64,000 nt of DNA from the NCBI GenBank assembly GCA_025766275.1, contig JAFKAC010000040.1:434001-498000 (forward strand), in the 5' to 3' direction. This document shows positions 46,882 through 57,363 of the stretch, in pieces. The stretch is from Lactarius indigo. Its lineage: Eukaryota; Basidiomycota; Agaricomycetes; Russulales; Russulaceae. Both the position numbers and the translations under genes were made by a program. Position 1 is the first letter of the stretch. Every line of letters begins with the position of its first letter. The notes under the pieces were generated by a model. It worked only from the letters and a program-made list of their open reading frames with translations, did no database searches and was not told the origin of the DNA.

Positions 46882-49532
46882 TTAGCAGAATGACAGAGTG
46901 GCACGTTCACCAAATATCTGCTCATCTGGCGGCATTGTTGCCTTTGAGGACCTCGCTTTTTGGTTTGTTGCGACCAGCCATGCCTCATAAAGAATTGTTT
47001 CCATCGCATTACGGGGAACTTGGTCCAATAATAACATGAATTCGCGAGTCGCTCCACCCCAAAGCGTGTCCGAGAAAGGTTGAGGTGGGCCATTGGGCTG
47101 CTCAACCTTCCAAACAGTGGTCTTTGTCACCTTGCGCTTGCATTTGGTGCCTGTGCTCACCTTGTCCTCAATGACAAGCTTGATGTCGATCTCGCCATTC
47201 ACGAGCAAGGTAAGCGTGCGTTCAAGCTGCCAAGGTCTAAGCAAATGGAACACGAGAAGGGCAACACTCACTGCGGCGGCAGCAAGGGCCATGGCCCCAA
47301 CATATCCTTGTGTTTCAGAGTCCAGCTCTTGGACAACAACACAAGACGTGGTTGCATTGAATTGTGATGCAAAAACCTGCAAAAAAAGGGGGCCACGCCA
47401 CATGCCTGTCCACTCCTACAGAACGTCAGAAATGTGCATGCGAATCAATGGAAGTGAAGCAAAAAAAAAAAAACACACGTCATTGTTATCAGAGAAAGAG
47501 TCAGAAAATAAGAAGCAGTAGTGCTGCATCATATCCTGTGCAAATGCCACACGAGCATCATACTGGAGGTAGTGATCGTCGCTTGAGAAGAATGAAATAA
47601 TTGACGATGTTGCGGCTGACATGAAGCTGTTGTGCCACTTAGAGATTCGTTGGTTGATCTGAGTTGTGTTGTCAGTACTTCATAGAAAAATACGAGAGAT
47701 TCTCACCAGGCTAACAGTCGTAGGGATCTCAAACAGCACGTTGGTATATACATGGCGCCAGATAACCACCAGTGCCTTGACTAAATCGTGCTCATCAATG
47801 TTAAAGGGATCATGTACTTTCCCCCCAGCCCAGTGCCAAATTGTCGGGACAACATCACGGCGGAAAGCTGGGTGTGTGCCCAGGGGAAGATCCTTGTTCG
47901 TGGCTTTCTTGCTGGGTTCGCTCTTTACAATGTGAGGTGCACTTGAGCGACCAAGTGCGGTCGGCCAATGCTCTGCCCTTGTCTGTACGTGATCTCTCTT
48001 GCCGATGGCCCGGGCCATGGCTCCCGTCTAAGAAAAAGATTAACGTGAGAGTAACGGCATGGTGAGGGATACTACCAAGGAATCGGTGTCTGTGGACATG
48101 AGCGACGGAGGCACCAATAGTCCAAACTGTGCGTCCTCTGGGGTATCTAGTATGTAATGTCCCTGGTCCATATCGCTGTTGTTGTTGTTGTTGTTATAGT
48201 AACCGTGGGAGGGCGGCGGGTCTACCATGTCCACATCGGCGTCATCCTGTGAAGTATTAGTTTTGGAGTTGATGTGTGAGACAGTGAGACTCACAATGCC
48301 ATGAGTTTCATTGAGTGATGGGAATGCAGACAAATTTTCAGTGGCTTTATTCGAGGTGAATGAACTGTTTGAACCTGGCGAGTCTCTCTGGCTCGAGAAG
48401 ACTTCAATGATGTCCTGGAAGTTTGAAGCGTGAATGATGCACCACACGGAGCGAGGGTTTTCACTCACCGTTGATGGGAATCGCTCACTGTGCTTAGGGA
48501 GGTTTGCCAGGGCATCGCGATACTCACCTTCGTTTGGTTCAGAGGATAGGCGGTACCTGAGTCCATCGCCAGAGGAAAACGTGGGCCTGGTCTGACATCC
48601 CGAGGACGTAGTGAAGCCGGTATTTGCGATCGACCCATAGCTTTGGGAACTGCCCGAACCCCCCCGAGTTTGTCGTGGCTGACTGCCAGTGGGGGGGTGG
48701 ATCGTGGACATCCACGATTGGACCTTCCTCACATTGTGAGGACCAGAAATACCGTCCTTCTCATTGGAGAGGCTGTCAGATAAAAATCCCCAGGTGCAGT
48801 CCCAGTGAAAGAGTGTCGTTTCGGTGAGTTGAAGCATGGGGAGACAAAAAAAAAAAACACCGACGTGTTTGGCTTTCGGGGATAATGTGGCGTGGGCAAG
48901 TCGAGAACTGACTCGTCGTCCTCATTGCCCGCATCTGATTGACCTTGTGTTTTTTCAGCCTCCACCTCGTTGCGATACATGGCTCTCTCAGCCCTCGTCT
49001 TCTTGACCTTTCCCCGCTTTTCTTCTTCCCTATCAACGTTACTGCCCGTATTCACTGGGTGAAAGGTGTTAGGGCTGCTGTATTTCAGTCAGGTATGTCA
49101 CGCAAATAATCACCTGCGTCGTTGCTACCAGCCGCCTTGTCCTTGATTACTGGTGGTCCATTTTTCTCGGCTCCTGGTTGTCACGATTAGCACAGTATGT
49201 CTTTGACTTGTCAACCGTATGTGTATATGCTTACCTGTCCCCATTCTAGTGGCCGCAGCCATGTTTGATCCTGTTTCCAATCTTTTCCATTTGTTCGTTG
49301 CTCGTGGTCCAGGCCCTGGTCCCATCAAGGTGTTCAGTGTTTGCTTATCGCGTTCCTCTACCTCAGCAAGTCAACGGATCCCAGCTTTTCGAGTTTCTTC
49401 TCTGGCTTGCTTTTCTTCCGCAGTCTTTTCTTTGTCGGCCTTCTTCTGTCCATGGGTGCGTCTCTGCGGGCTCAAATCTACCACCCCAGGGTGCTTATTC
49501 TTGTTTGAAGGGCGAGTATTCAGGTGACTCAT
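46882..49532 (-). CDS. Accessory protein of Plavaka-like 2, unknown function
   Basis: Minus-strand gene starting MSHLNTRPSNKNKHPG (ATG 49532-49530) with several introns, ending at 46882. The N-terminal part is highly charged (KKADKEKTAEEKQAREE), with a TGA at 49373-49371 where Arg CGA would continue the frame. Middle exons (49055-48040) are acidic, Ser-rich and low complexity, and include a run of Asn codons (48195-48178). C-terminal exons (48018-47680, 47622-47416, 47403-46882) look globular: HPAFRRDVVPTIWHWAGGK, a segment with WRGPLFLQVFASQ, and a hydrophobic helix AMALAAAAVSVALLVFHLL. I do not recognise a named family. The position suggests a transposition accessory role, and the stop suggests decay. 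Confidence 0.5.
48178..48195. repeat. GTT trinucleotide repeat (poly-Asn) in the accessory gene
   Basis: Six tandem GTT units on the plus strand read as consecutive Asn codons in the minus-strand gene. Confidence 0.8.
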
Positions 49533-49771
49533 GTAGATAAGCTGGGGGACGTGCAAGGGGGACACAAGACTCCGAGGGAAAAAAGACAACTTGAAAGAGG
49601 AAGAAGGCAATGTAGGTTGTTTACCGTCGTGAGTCGGTTGAGTGAAAATCAACAAAAATACACTAAAATTTGGGCTCCGTACAGCGGCACCCCCTGATAC
49701 TAGACCCGTTTCGTGCCATCGTTATATTCGAACCGCAAGTCGAAATTGTTGTCTCAACGTGCCTCCGCTCA
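49533..49771. promoter_or_regulatory. Divergent promoter region, Plavaka-like 2
   Basis: About 239 bp between the starts of the two divergent genes, the same layout as 42225-42438 in element 1. No motif is claimed. Confidence 0.4.
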
Positions 49772-52700
49772 ATGTATCCCTGCTCCCACCCTGGCTGCAG
49801 TAGGGTCTTGATGAACAAATCCGGATTAACCCAGCACTATCACTCCAAACATGGGTATTCACATCCCTCACAACGACAACGCTCACCATCGACAACGCCT
49901 GCACCATCCCCTCCGCTGGTTCAACCCCCCTTGCCCAGTCTTCACGCACACGACCGCTCCATGACTCCAGCTGTCGACGAAGATGAAGCAGGTGGCGAGT
50001 CAATAGTGGACTACCACTTGGAATTAGACAGTCAGTCACCTGTTGTACCATTTCTCTTTACTTCTCTGATCTTTTTTTTTAATGCCAAGGCCAACTTTTT
50101 GATGAAGAAGGCATATGCCTGCATGGGGATCCTATTCAACCAGACGACTGGTATCCGTATACTGACCACGTCCAGTTTGAAACAGCTGATCTTTTCTTCC
50201 GTCAGATTCAATTGTCTGCCTCACAAATTGACACCATTCTGCGCCTATGGTCAGCTACTCTAGTTGGATCCGTATTGTCTCCGCCGTTTCACAACCACAG
50301 GGACATGTACAAGACTATTGATCAGACACCACATGGAGACATTCCATGGAGTAGCTTTACACTGAAGTACAATGGCGAAATTCCGGCTGACGACATCCCA
50401 ACTTGGATGACTGCAACATACCAAATTTGCTACCGTGACCCACGTGTGGTGATCCACGGCATGCTCGCTCACCCTGGCTTCAAAGACCACATGGACTATG
50501 TGCTGTATCGCGAGTATGACCCTAAGACTCAGAAGCGGCGGTGGCAAGATTTTATGTCAGGCGACTGGGCTTGGATACAAGCGGTCTGTTATTTTATTTT
50601 GTATTTTTTGGGGCTAATCATTATGTTGCACAATAGGATGAGATCGCAAAGGACCCGTCAACACATGGGTCTATGTTTGTCCCGATCATTCTTGGCAGCG
50701 ACAAGACAGTCGTCTCTGTGGCCACAGGTCACACAGAATACTGGCCGCTATACCTATCAATTGGTAATGTTTGCAACAGTTTGCGCCGAGCACATAAGGG
50801 AGCAGTCATGGTAATCGGCTTCTTGTCAATCCCGATGGGTAAGTCTATACACCAAACCATCGCGCCCTCGTCTGAGTCATCTGGGCTGACACTCTAATAT
50901 AGCAAAGAAGAAGCATGCAGCTTCACTCGAGTTCCGCAAATTCAAATGCAAGCTGTTCCATAGTTCAATTACCAAGATCCTACAACCACTACACGTGGCG
51001 ATGACAATACCGGAACTGGTTCGATTTGGCGATGGCCATTATCGACGTGTTGTGTATGGTCTAGGGCCCTACATTGCTGACTACGAAGAGCAAGTCCTTC
51101 TAGCGTGTATTGTACGAGGCTGGTGTGGAAAGTAAGTGTCTCTGCTGTGTCGGACGGAGTGACTGACTTATAGTGCACAGGTGCATGGCTTTTCCAGACG
51201 ACTTGGACGCAGGAGGGCCTCTGCGCTCTCGAGAGCACCTCCATGTTCTATTCGAAGAGACCACACCTGGCATTATGTGGGACCAATATGGCGTTGCTGG
51301 TGATGCTACGGTACGTCTTCCACACCGCGCTTGTGCTGTTAATATACCCCCGATAGCCATTTACTTCTCACTTTCCGCGAGCGGACATCTATGGGTTACT
51401 GGCACCCGACATCTTACACCAACTCATCAAAGGTGTATTCAAAGACCACCTCGTTGCATGGGTGGAGCAGTATCTTGAGATGGAACATGGGTCTACGCAA
51501 GCACAAGAAATTATGGACGACATAGACAAGCAGTACATTGTGTTCGACTATGGCTCATTACATGCACTGACACAGCGTGTTAGAATTTCTGTTATCCCTC
51601 CCTTTTCGCGTCTCCGCAGATTCCCTCAAGGTCGTGGCTTTGAGCAGTGGACTGGAGACGACTCTAAAGCGTTGATGAAGGTCTATCTACCAGCCATCGA
51701 GGGCCATGTCCCCTCAGATGTTGTGCGCTGTTTCCGCGCATTTCTTGAATTTTGTTACATCGCCCGCTCTGACGTCATTACGGAACAAACATTGCTGAAT
51801 TTGGAGGACGTGTTGAAACAGTTTCATGACTATCGTTCGATATTCCAGACCACAGGGGTTCGCCTCGACATATCCTTACCACGACAGCACTCAATGGTGC
51901 ATTATTCAATGCTCATTTGATTGTTCGGCACCCCGAATGGCCTTTGCTCTTCAATCACTGAATCCAAACACATTAAGGCTGTGAAAGAGCCTTGGCGACG
52001 ATCCAACCAGTACCACACATTGTTACAGATGCTTGTTACTAATCAGTGTCTTGACAAGCTCGCAGCTGCGCGGGTCAATTTTGAAGCCAAAGGACTGTTG
52101 GATGAAGACGTTCAAAATGGTCATGCTGGGACCCAAGGTACGTCTCCTGTCATTAGTGCTCGAACCATCGCCCATATATTCTATTTAACTATTCCAGGTG
52201 AACGTGAGATTAACAACCTCGTCAATGGCATGAACGATGAGACACAATTTCAGCCTCGACCCAATGTCAACCCCTTGCGAGCCGCAGAGAGTGATGTAAA
52301 GCTTGGGAGTGTCCCGCGTGAGTACCGCTGTTTCAAACCGATGCCAAACTGACTTCAGTATTCAAGGAGGACGGTGCACGTCTGATGTCACCTCGTTGAC
52401 TGATGAACTCAAGGTACCCCACCTTCCACGCCTCATAAACCAATTTCTGTGTGAGCAACTGGATGGTAACAGTGATCATGAGGACCCCAATCACACTTGT
52501 CCGAAATATGCGGGTTGGATCCGCATCTTTAACCGTGCAACCGCAACGTTCCGCACCCCCAGTGACCCAAGCAATGAACAAGGCATGCGACAGGAGGTCA
52601 TTCGAGCGACACCTTCATGGTTCAAGCGAACACTGCGTTATGACTGTATTTTGGTCAACAGCAACAATGAACTCCATGGCATACGCGGGATGGAGATCAT

Positions 52701-53016
52701 GCGGGCCATTTGTTTCTTCTCTTTTACGTATCTCGGTGTCACTTATCCCTGTGTTTTAGTTCACTGGTTCAGTCACATCTCCGAGGAGCCGGACGAAGAC
52801 ACAGGAATGTGGATGGTCACTCCGGATTTTGTCCATGGGGATCCCGTCCTCACAGTCATTCATATTGACTGTGTCTTTTGTGCGGCACACTTGGTTCCAA
52901 TATTCGGGAACTCGTTTGTTCCCGATTATATCATGCACGATAACTCACTCGACAATTTCAAGGGTTTTTATGTCAATCGGTTCATCAACTATCATGCTTT
53001 CAACGTCGCATCTTAG
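49772..53016 (+). pseudogene. Plavaka-type transposase, copy 2 (one TGA, catalytic Asp kept)
   Basis: Starts with a C2H2 zinc finger (MYPCSHPGC, LTQHYHSKH). Exons include 50212-50585 (HGDIPWSSFTLKYNG, YRDPRVVIHGMLAHP), 50637-50836 (FVPIILGSDKTVVSVATGH, with the catalytic-type SDK intact, and YWPLYLSIGN), 50903-51132, 51181-51310 and on to 53016. The [17 protein letters not shown] motif is at about 51400. At 51918 a TGA interrupts MLI-x-LFGTPNGLCSSITESKH in frame where relatives have Arg. A short intron lies near 52318-52356, then the C-terminal part (LPRLINQFL, WIRIFNRATATFR, VLVHWFSH) ends with TAG. Apart from the single TGA the gene looks complete, so this copy died recently. Confidence 0.78.
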
Positions 53017-53442
53017 GCAACACATGAAAAGAGCAAGTTTCTTATATCAGGTATGTCATTGTGTCACCTTCACCATTCTCACTGTTCCCTGAATGGTCGT
53101 CAAGTCAACCCCTGACGCTTTCACTAGCATCACCATTCTATGACATCATGCTGGGATTCTGGAAGGAGCACTGAACGGACTGACTCTATACCATTTTCCG
53201 AGTATACTAAGATAGATTAATGTTACTCCACTTTGCAAAGGCCACTTACCCTTATTGGAGTGACCGCCGAATTGAGTGAGGCAGTCGTGAGCGTGCCATT
53301 GGTGTGATATCGAGTGCGACAGCGACATTCTTCGAATGCTTGGCCACACTGTATTTTGGATTTACAATGCCTTACAGTCTTAGCACTCTTACGAATTTCC
53401 GCTGCATGCTTGAGTCAGAAATTGGCTCTGAAAAGCCTTAAA
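53017..53442. other. Plavaka-like 2 sequence downstream of the transposase
   Basis: Non-coding flank of the transposase up to the copia insertion site TTTGG (53443-53447). A minus-strand frame (53146-53349) has no support. Confidence 0.5.
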
Positions 53443-53447
53443 TTTGG

Positions 53448-54055
53448 TGTTGATAAGTGGCCCGCGCGCACTTAGCGGCTCTAAAGGACTTGCAGATATG
53501 GACTGCTTTAGATAAGATATATTGGACCTGTAGATTAGATTATATGATCTGTACAATCTCGAACTTCTTAGCTTATCTATGACATCATATACAATGACAT
53601 CATGTAGAACACTCTGGACATTTCATTGTACTCTTCCCTTTGTTCTCTTTGCGGCGTTATCTTTATTGTGATGTCATTATGATATCACTTACTTCTAGAC
53701 TCTCCTTATACTTTCTGTCCTTGTTCTCAGAACGTCCACTCCCTTGTCCGTTTGCAGAACAATAACTGTCTTATAGTACGTGACTAGTGTTACATCCCTT
53801 GTATAATGTCACTCCCAGAAAGTGTATAAGTAGAGTAGCATGTACACTCCTGGTCCACATCAGTTCTCACTGTTTGTGTGCCAGGTAAGCTCCCTTCCCT
53901 CCAATATATTAACATCAGTTCTCACTGTTTGTGTGCCAGACTTCACCTCTGCTTCACTCTGCTAGATCCCCTGTTGCTGCTTCCAGCCACCTTGACATAT
54001 CTCACCACAGTCTTCTTGTCACTGTGAGTATGTCCTTCTTGTGTGCTGTTCATCA
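53448..54055 (+). repeat. 5' LTR of copia element 2
   Basis: 608 bp, TGTTGA...CATCA. It contains a TATA-like TATAAGTA at about 53825 and a 28-bp direct repeat (53857-53884 and 53912-53939). Confidence 0.93.
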
Positions 54056-54070
54056 GGTTATGGGCCCTGC
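54056..54070 (+). promoter_or_regulatory. Primer-binding site (half tRNA-iMet type), copia 2
   Basis: GGTTATGGGCCCTGC directly after the LTR, identical to 6704-6718. Confidence 0.7.
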
Positions 54071-54837
54071 TGCCCTAGCCACTCCACTTGGCTGGTCACT
54101 GTCTTCCTAGGAGGACACACCAGGCTAAGGTCTGTCTGGGGCCTTACCAGCCTTGCCCAAGGTAGAGGACAGTGGGGCGCCACTTGTCTCTGCTTAGGAA
54201 CCTCCTGTGTATGTACTGCCCAGTAGTCCTACTTTCACCCCTACTGTTTTCCTAGCCCCTGCGCTATGCGCAAGGAGACTGGGTCTGGTAGCCCCTTAAC
54301 TTCAAAATATCCAGGCGTGCATGGCCCACTGGGCTGTGTATTGTGGAGCTTAGCGCCAGCTGTCTCTGGTGCTCCACACTGGGCGCAGGATCTCCTCACC
54401 ATGGGAGTGTAAAACCTGGTTCAGGCTCTGGGGGGTGTTCACCACTATGGTGTTCTGCAACCAGATACCTGCCTTGTAGCGGCAATGGGAAAGGATTCAG
54501 TAAAGCCACTTGTGGCGATGAGGCAACCAACAGGCTGAGGAGGCTGAGGTAGACAGCCTTGGGCTCTGAAAGCACTCCCTTCACCTTCCCCCTGACGCAA
54601 ACCATTTGAGCTGTGTCTTAGACACATCCTGGCTGGCAGCTAGCTCATGGTATGGCAAAGGGACTCTTCCAACCTGGGCCTAGCCCTTGTATCACTGGCA
54701 TACTATCAGGAGGCAGGACGCGTTAGCGTTCTGGCCTTACAGAATCACAGACAGGAGTGGTATCCCCTCTATCTTTGTCTTGCAAACTATGAAGCACTAT
54801 CGCTGACTGCTCCTCGGCGATAGATTAAATCATCCCA
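54071..54837 (+). other. Copia 2 leader
   Basis: About 770 bp of untranslated leader before the gag start. Small frames here have no conserved features. Confidence 0.6.
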
Positions 54838-57363
54838 ATGTCTTCTCGTGCACCATCTCCCACTGGCGCTGCTGCCGGTGCTACTGCTACTGCGGGGGGC
54901 TCCACACTTCCCCCCACTGGGTCCACACCCTCTGCACACATCTCTGCTGCCTATGGCGCAACGTTCGGCATGCCCTCTGGCATTCGCCTTGAACAGTTCG
55001 ATGGGACTCACTGGAATGAGTGGTCTGGGACGATTGAAGCCATCCTCACACTGCACGAAGCAGAGGATGTGTTCACCCTCCACCATGGACCAGTTGATGT
55101 CCCTCAAGACGAATGGGAGTCAGTACAACGTCGGGCGAAGGCATATCTCCACCTTTACCTCAAACCTGACGTCTACTCCCTCATCGCCGACAATGCCGCC
55201 TATCCCACCTTCAAAGCCAAGTGGGACAAGCTCAGAGATGTATATGCTGGTGCTTCGGGCAGCACCACCATCTTCAATTTGTGGATCCAGCTAACACAAG
55301 CCCGCCTCAACGACTCCGCACCCATGGCCACTCAGTTGGCCAAGCTCAATGAGCTGAGGGTTGCCCTTTCCAATGCACAGATGGGTGTCACTGACACTCA
55401 ATTCTGTCTCATTCTCCTCCACGCACTGCCGCCCTCTTATGAGGTGTTGGCCTCTACCATCCTCGCCAGTGGGGCCCCTTCTGCACTCAAGCACGCTGAG
55501 ATCATAGCACGCATAGTGTCGGAAGAAGCTCGCCGCGCCGGGCCCTCTGGCTCCTCCCTCAACAAGGTGGCCCCTGTCAAGACGACGGGCAAGAAAGGCA
55601 AGAAGGACCACTCCGGTCTAACTTGCCACTACTGCAACAAAAAGGGCCATATCAAGCCTGACTGCAGGAAGAGGAAGAAGGATGAGGCTGATGCAAAGGA
55701 GAAGGAGAAAGCAGGCAACAAGGCTGCCAATAGTCATGTCCTAGTACCTACCACCGCCTCCATTACAGAGGTCGTAGAGCCCAAGATAGATTGGGCCTCT
55801 GAATCAATCGGTGTTGCCTTGTATGCTGCCTCGCGTGTGCGTTGGATGATGGACAGTGGTGCTACACACCACATCACCCCACATCGGTCTGACTTCAAAG
55901 ACTACACCCCAACTAAAGGCACTGTACGCCTGGGTGATAAGTCTACAATAGACCAAGTGGGTGTCGGGTCTGTCGTCTTTACAACGAGCCAGGGTATCTC
56001 TATCACCCTCAGTAATGTGCTACACCTACCACAGGTGAAGACGCGCTTCTTGTCGACGCGCGCCCTAGCACAAAAGGGTGCTGAGATTGCCTTTGACAGT
56101 GGCTCATTTAAAATATCTGTCAACCAAAAGTGTGTGGCTAAAGGCTACCTTGAGGACAACCTTTACTGGTTGGACGCAGCCAGCGTCGGCCTCAACGCCC
56201 ACACAAAATCAAGTGCTGCCACACTTGATATCTGGCATCAACGCATGGGACACATCTCCTCTGCGGCACTGAAGGCGCATGGTCCCTCTGCTACTACCGG
56301 CATGGACATAGATAGCTCCACCACGGCCCACACAGTCTGCCGTGGGTGCGAGATGGGTAAATCCACTCGCCAACCCTTTTCTGCGTCCTCCAACAAAAGG
56401 ACAACTCGTCAATTTGAGATTGTGCACAGTGACCTCGCTGGTCCTATGCAGACTCAGTCCCTGCAAGGCTCGACCTACACTGCCACCTTCATAGACGACC
56501 ACACTAAGTTCACTGTGGTACACTTCCTTAAGTCGAAGGACCAGTTTGCTAAGTCGCTGCAGATGTATTTGGCTTGGGGTGAAACCCAGTCTGGCCATAA
56601 ACTGTGCGCTCTGCACTCTGACCGCGGTGGCGAATATATGTCGAGTGTCACGCAGGACATTCTTAAGCAGAAAGGGATAGAGCATCACCTCACGATGCCG
56701 GGTTCACCACAGTCTAACAGGAAAGCCGAGCGGTTTAACCGCACCATTATGGATAAGGCAATGTCCATGCTTCACACAGCTGGCATGTCTAAAGGCTTCT
56801 GGGAGCATGCAGTGTGCGCAGCTGTGCACATCTATAACCGCTCTCCAGTCCGTGGGCTCAAGTGGCGCACTCCCTATGAGCTCTGGCACTCTGGCAAAGT
56901 GCCCGATGTCTCACATCTTCGCGTCTTCGGATGCAAGGGGTACATGCACATACCCACTGATAAGCGTCGCAAATTGGATGCGAAGGCCATTGAGGTCACG
57001 CTTATCGGGTTTGAGCCCGAATCTAAGGGCTATAAGCTCTGGGACCGCTCAACCCGCTCCGTCCGAGTGTCCAGGGATGTGACATTCGACGAGAGTAGCT
57101 TCCCGTCCCTCCAGGGTGTTGAGACACACCCCACACCTTCACCACCAGTCGTGCCTAGCACAACAGTGACTGCCGTGCCTCACCTGCCGGCGTTACCACC
57201 AATGCGAGCCCCCTCCCCTGCACACTCCAGCAGTAGTGAGGAGGAGGATGTTGAAAAGCTCCTAGACCCCCCACAAGTCCAACCACGCCCCACCACTCCA
57301 CCACCTGCTCTGCCGCTGCAGATGAGTGGACTAAGGCGTGTCAGTATGAAATGGACGCCCTAG
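54838..57363 (+). CDS. Copia 2 gag-protease-integrase polyprotein
   Basis: 841 codons. The gag domain (UBN2-like) covers about residues 45-240 (LEQFDGTHWNEWSGTIEAIL), the zinc knuckle CHYCNKKGHIKPDC about residues 263-276, the protease DSGATHHI at Asp 339, the gag-pre-integrase WHQRMGH at 466, and the integrase core has Asp 532, Asp 595 and Glu 631, a DX35E spacing. A Pro/Ser-rich linker ends the frame at 57363. The RT that should follow is in the -1 frame from about 57318. Otherwise no defect is seen. The first in-frame ATG at 54838 is used. Confidence 0.88.
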   Translation: MSSRAPSPTGAAAGATATAGGSTLPPTGSTPSAHISAAYGATFGMPSGIRLEQFDGTHWNEWSGTIEAILTLHEAEDVFTLHHGPVDVPQDEWESVQRRAKAYLHLYLKPDVYSLIADNAAYPTFKAKWDKLRDVYAGASGSTTIFNLWIQLTQARLNDSAPMATQLAKLNELRVALSNAQMGVTDTQFCLILLHALPPSYEVLASTILASGAPSALKHAEIIARIVSEEARRAGPSGSSLNKVAPVKTTGKKGKKDHSGLTCHYCNKKGHIKPDCRKRKKDEADAKEKEKAGNKAANSHVLVPTTASITEVVEPKIDWASESIGVALYAASRVRWMMDSGATHHITPHRSDFKDYTPTKGTVRLGDKSTIDQVGVGSVVFTTSQGISITLSNVLHLPQVKTRFLSTRALAQKGAEIAFDSGSFKISVNQKCVAKGYLEDNLYWLDAASVGLNAHTKSSAATLDIWHQRMGHISSAALKAHGPSATTGMDIDSSTTAHTVCRGCEMGKSTRQPFSASSNKRTTRQFEIVHSDLAGPMQTQSLQGSTYTATFIDDHTKFTVVHFLKSKDQFAKSLQMYLAWGETQSGHKLCALHSDRGGEYMSSVTQDILKQKGIEHHLTMPGSPQSNRKAERFNRTIMDKAMSMLHTAGMSKGFWEHAVCAAVHIYNRSPVRGLKWRTPYELWHSGKVPDVSHLRVFGCKGYMHIPTDKRRKLDAKAIEVTLIGFEPESKGYKLWDRSTRSVRVSRDVTFDESSFPSLQGVETHPTPSPPVVPSTTVTAVPHLPALPPMRAPSPAHSSSSEEEDVEKLLDPPQVQPRPTTPPPALPLQMSGLRRVSMKWTP

